Positions 62,111-64,000 of a stretch of 64,000 bases of DNA are shown here, one piece after another. The stretch lies in assembly GCF_002005305.1 (NCBI RefSeq), contig NZ_CP014782.1, positions 2,232,001-2,296,000 of the forward strand, read 5' to 3'. The notes under the pieces were generated by a model. That model saw only the letters and a list, made by a program, of their open reading frames with translations. It had not been told where the DNA came from and did not search any database. Within the stretch, counting starts at the first letter, position 1. Each line of letters begins with the position of its first letter. The DNA is from Shewanella psychrophila. Lineage in GTDB: Bacteria; Pseudomonadota; Gammaproteobacteria; Enterobacterales; Shewanellaceae. The position numbers and the translations under genes were made by a program.

Positions 62111-64000
62111 CTAGCGAGTCAACTTCACATGTCTTAATCGATTAGCGTTCGTCACTACAGTCAACGATGAAAGTGCCATCGCCGCCCCTGCAATCACAGG
62201 GCTAAGCAATATGCCAGTTAGGGGGAATAGAACGCCGGCTGCCACTGGTATGCCTAAAGAGTTATAGATAAACGCGCCGAAGAGGTTCTGCTTGATGTTC
62301 CTCATGCTGGCATTAGCCAAGGCAAAAGTATCCGCCAATACTGACAAACGACCGGTAAGGAAGGTCAAATCGGCGCTCTCGATGGCGACTTCCGTGCCAT
62401 CTCCCATGGCGATACCTACATCGGCACTCATTAAAGCGGGGGCATCATTGATACCATCTCCTACCATGGCCACGACTTCTCCGCTCTCTTTAAGTTCGAT
62501 AATCTTCGCCTGTTTTTGCTCAGGCAGGACTCCGGCAATCACTTCCTCTATGCCCACTTCATCGGCAACGGCCTGCACAGTCTCTTGCTTGTCGCCGCTG
62601 AGTAATATCACCCGTTTCCCAGCACGCTTAAGTGCGGCAATGGCATCTTTTGCATCAGATTTCACTGGGTCGCTGATTGCAATAACAGCAACTAAGCGTC
62701 CTTCTTGTGCCACATAAACCGGAGTTTTACCAAGCTGAGCTAAGGTCTGAACCTCATCTTGTAAAGCATCGACACCCGATATCTCCTCCATTGTCATCAA
62801 GCTCATATTACCTATGGCTAACTCGACACCAGAGACCATGCCCACTATGCCTTTACCTTGAATATTGTTGAAACGTTCAGGTTCGACCAAGCTTAGGTCT
62901 CGCGTCTTGGTTGCATCCAGCATGGCCTGGGCCAATGGGTGCTCTGAATGTTGCTCGAGACTCGCCACCAGAAATAACAGCTGCTCAGATGCAGTGTCTT
63001 GACTGCTTCTTTCATCGTCATAGTCACCGTCAACTAGGTGAATATCGGTTACCGATGGCTTACCCGCTGTAATGGTTCCAGTTTTATCTAGTACTACAGT
63101 GGTAACCTTACTCGCAATTTGTAGCGCTTCACCATTTTTAATCAAGACTCCCATCTGTGCGGCTCGTCCAACTGATACCATGATAGACATAGGTGTCGCT
63201 AATCCTAGGGCACAGGGGCAAGCGATAATCAGCACGCTGGTGAGCACGACTAAAGCATGTGATATCTGAGGTGCAGGTCCCGCTAAATACCACACTATAG
63301 AAGCGACCAGAGCAATAATCACCACAACAGGGACAAAGTAAGCCGATATCTTGTCCGTGAGCCTGCCTATGGGCATTTTTGACGTTTGCGCCTGTTGAAC
63401 CAGGCCGATGATTTTAGATAATCGCGTATCGGTTAACCCAGCAGTCACCCGATAGATGATGCTGCCATTACCGTTGACCGTGCCTGCACTGAGCGTATCA
63501 CCAAGGCTTTTGGACACAGGAATAGGTTCACCGGTTAACATGGACTCATTGAGATTCGACTCACCACTCAACACCTCACCATCCAAGGCGACTCGACTAC
63601 CTGGTTGTAGTCTCAGCTTGTCACCGATCTGTATTTGGTCAATTTCAACCTCCTCATCACCTGAGTCGCTAAGTCTTATTGCGGTCGTGGATTGTAATCC
63701 TATAAGGCGCTGCACCGCTTCACTGGTCTTGCCCTTAGCCCTGAGCTCCAACGCATGGCCTAAGTTAATCAAACCCAGAATCATCACGCTGGCTTCAAAG
63801 TACACATGACGGGTCTCGGCCGGAAACCAAGAAGGCATGATCACCACCAGCATAGAATAGGCCCATGCTGTTGTGGTGCCGAGCACTATCAAGGTGTCCA
63901 TGTTGGCACTGCGGGCCTTAAGAGCACGCCACATCCCCTTATAAAAATGTCCACCCGTGGTCACGAGTAGGATAAAGGTGACAATACCCATGCCCCCCCA
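62111..64000 (-). CDS. copA: Copper-translocating P-type ATPase (CopA type), C-terminal part
   Basis: 629 residues in the window; the N-terminus continues past the right edge. PIB-type ATPase features include the CPC ion-binding motif in IIACPCALGLATP, phosphorylation site DKTGTIT, HSEHPLAQA (the HP motif), GDGINDAP and a TGEP loop in SMLTGEPIPVSK. The YNSLGIPVAAG and MALSSLTVVTNANRLR end fit Cu+ ATPases of the CopA type. It pumps monovalent copper out of the cytoplasm. The 3' end has been duplicated downstream, and a relic copy lies at 56.2 kb. Confidence 0.93.
   Translation of the reverse strand, partial: WGGMGIVTFILLVTTGGHFYKGMWRALKARSANMDTLIVLGTTTAWAYSMLVVIMPSWFPAETRHVYFEASVMILGLINLGHALELRAKGKTSEAVQRLIGLQSTTAIRLSDSGDEEVEIDQIQIGDKLRLQPGSRVALDGEVLSGESNLNESMLTGEPIPVSKSLGDTLSAGTVNGNGSIIYRVTAGLTDTRLSKIIGLVQQAQTSKMPIGRLTDKISAYFVPVVVIIALVASIVWYLAGPAPQISHALVVLTSVLIIACPCALGLATPMSIMVSVGRAAQMGVLIKNGEALQIASKVTTVVLDKTGTITAGKPSVTDIHLVDGDYDDERSSQDTASEQLLFLVASLEQHSEHPLAQAMLDATKTRDLSLVEPERFNNIQGKGIVGMVSGVELAIGNMSLMTMEEISGVDALQDEVQTLAQLGKTPVYVAQEGRLVAVIAISDPVKSDAKDAIAALKRAGKRVILLSGDKQETVQAVADEVGIEEVIAGVLPEQKQAKIIELKESGEVVAMVGDGINDAPALMSADVGIAMGDGTEVAIESADLTFLTGRLSVLADTFALANASMRNIKQNLFGAFIYNSLGIPVAAGVLFPLTGILLSPVIAGAAMALSSLTVVTNANRLRHVKLTR

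Overview
The window looks like a chromosomal segment of a marine gammaproteobacterium, most probably Shewanella or a close relative. This is inferred from gene content and protein character: very large PstA/PstC proteins, an AcnD/PrpF-type methylcitrate operon, a CxxCH-rich cytochrome, a VolA-FadL pair, MiaE, and a repeat with Shewanella/Vibrio-style ends. No rRNA, tRNA or CRISPR array was seen.

Layout. 0-7 kb: start of a BCCT transporter, then the leftward pstC-pstA-pstB-phoU phosphate operon. A clear Pho box and -10 element lie upstream of pstC. The 3' end of phoU is followed by two extra tandem copies of its last ~43 bp. 6.7-19.7 kb: a GcvR-like ACT protein, a DUF2797 protein, a ~315-bp inverted-repeat element, a cupin, a FadL porin with a VolA-like surface lipase, a ToxR/ToxS-like pair, a Fur-box-linked TonB receptor, a lipase with its foldase, and two small envelope proteins. 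19.9-33.8 kb: mostly housekeeping and accessory genes (LysE exporter, DUF1415, nucleoside hydrolase, GNAT, RNase HI, MiaE, several regulators and oxidoreductases, a haloalkane-dehalogenase-like hydrolase, a transglutaminase-like protein) and the tryptophan-degrading pair kynA-kynU.

34-43.5 kb is unstable accessory DNA. It holds an intact IS66-type element (21-bp perfect inverted repeats, no target duplication) abutting a LanC-like gene that is both truncated and frameshifted. Further on are a heptaheme TPR cytochrome, a frameshifted methyltransferase, an unexplained G-tract-bearing segment and an AACCAGCT microsatellite. 43.5-50.5 kb: the leftward propionate (2-methylcitrate) operon GntR-prpB-prpC-acnD-prpF, with two copies of a perfect 10-bp palindrome upstream. 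50.6-56 kb: a LETM1-like protein, an M17 aminopeptidase, a CNT nucleoside transporter and a YbiT-type ABC-F ATPase.

56-64 kb is the most unusual part. A 1371-residue protein with a DUF4157 (HEAWH) head is enclosed by transposon relics (IS6 family on one side, IS4 family on the other). Beyond those relics, on both sides, are copies of the 3' end of a copper P-type ATPase gene. The intact copA-like gene runs off the right edge. An IS4-like mini-element with a 12-bp target duplication sits inside the IS6 relic. The DUF4157 gene therefore looks like cargo placed in an array of copA 3'-end duplications. It is the best candidate here for a poorly described system.
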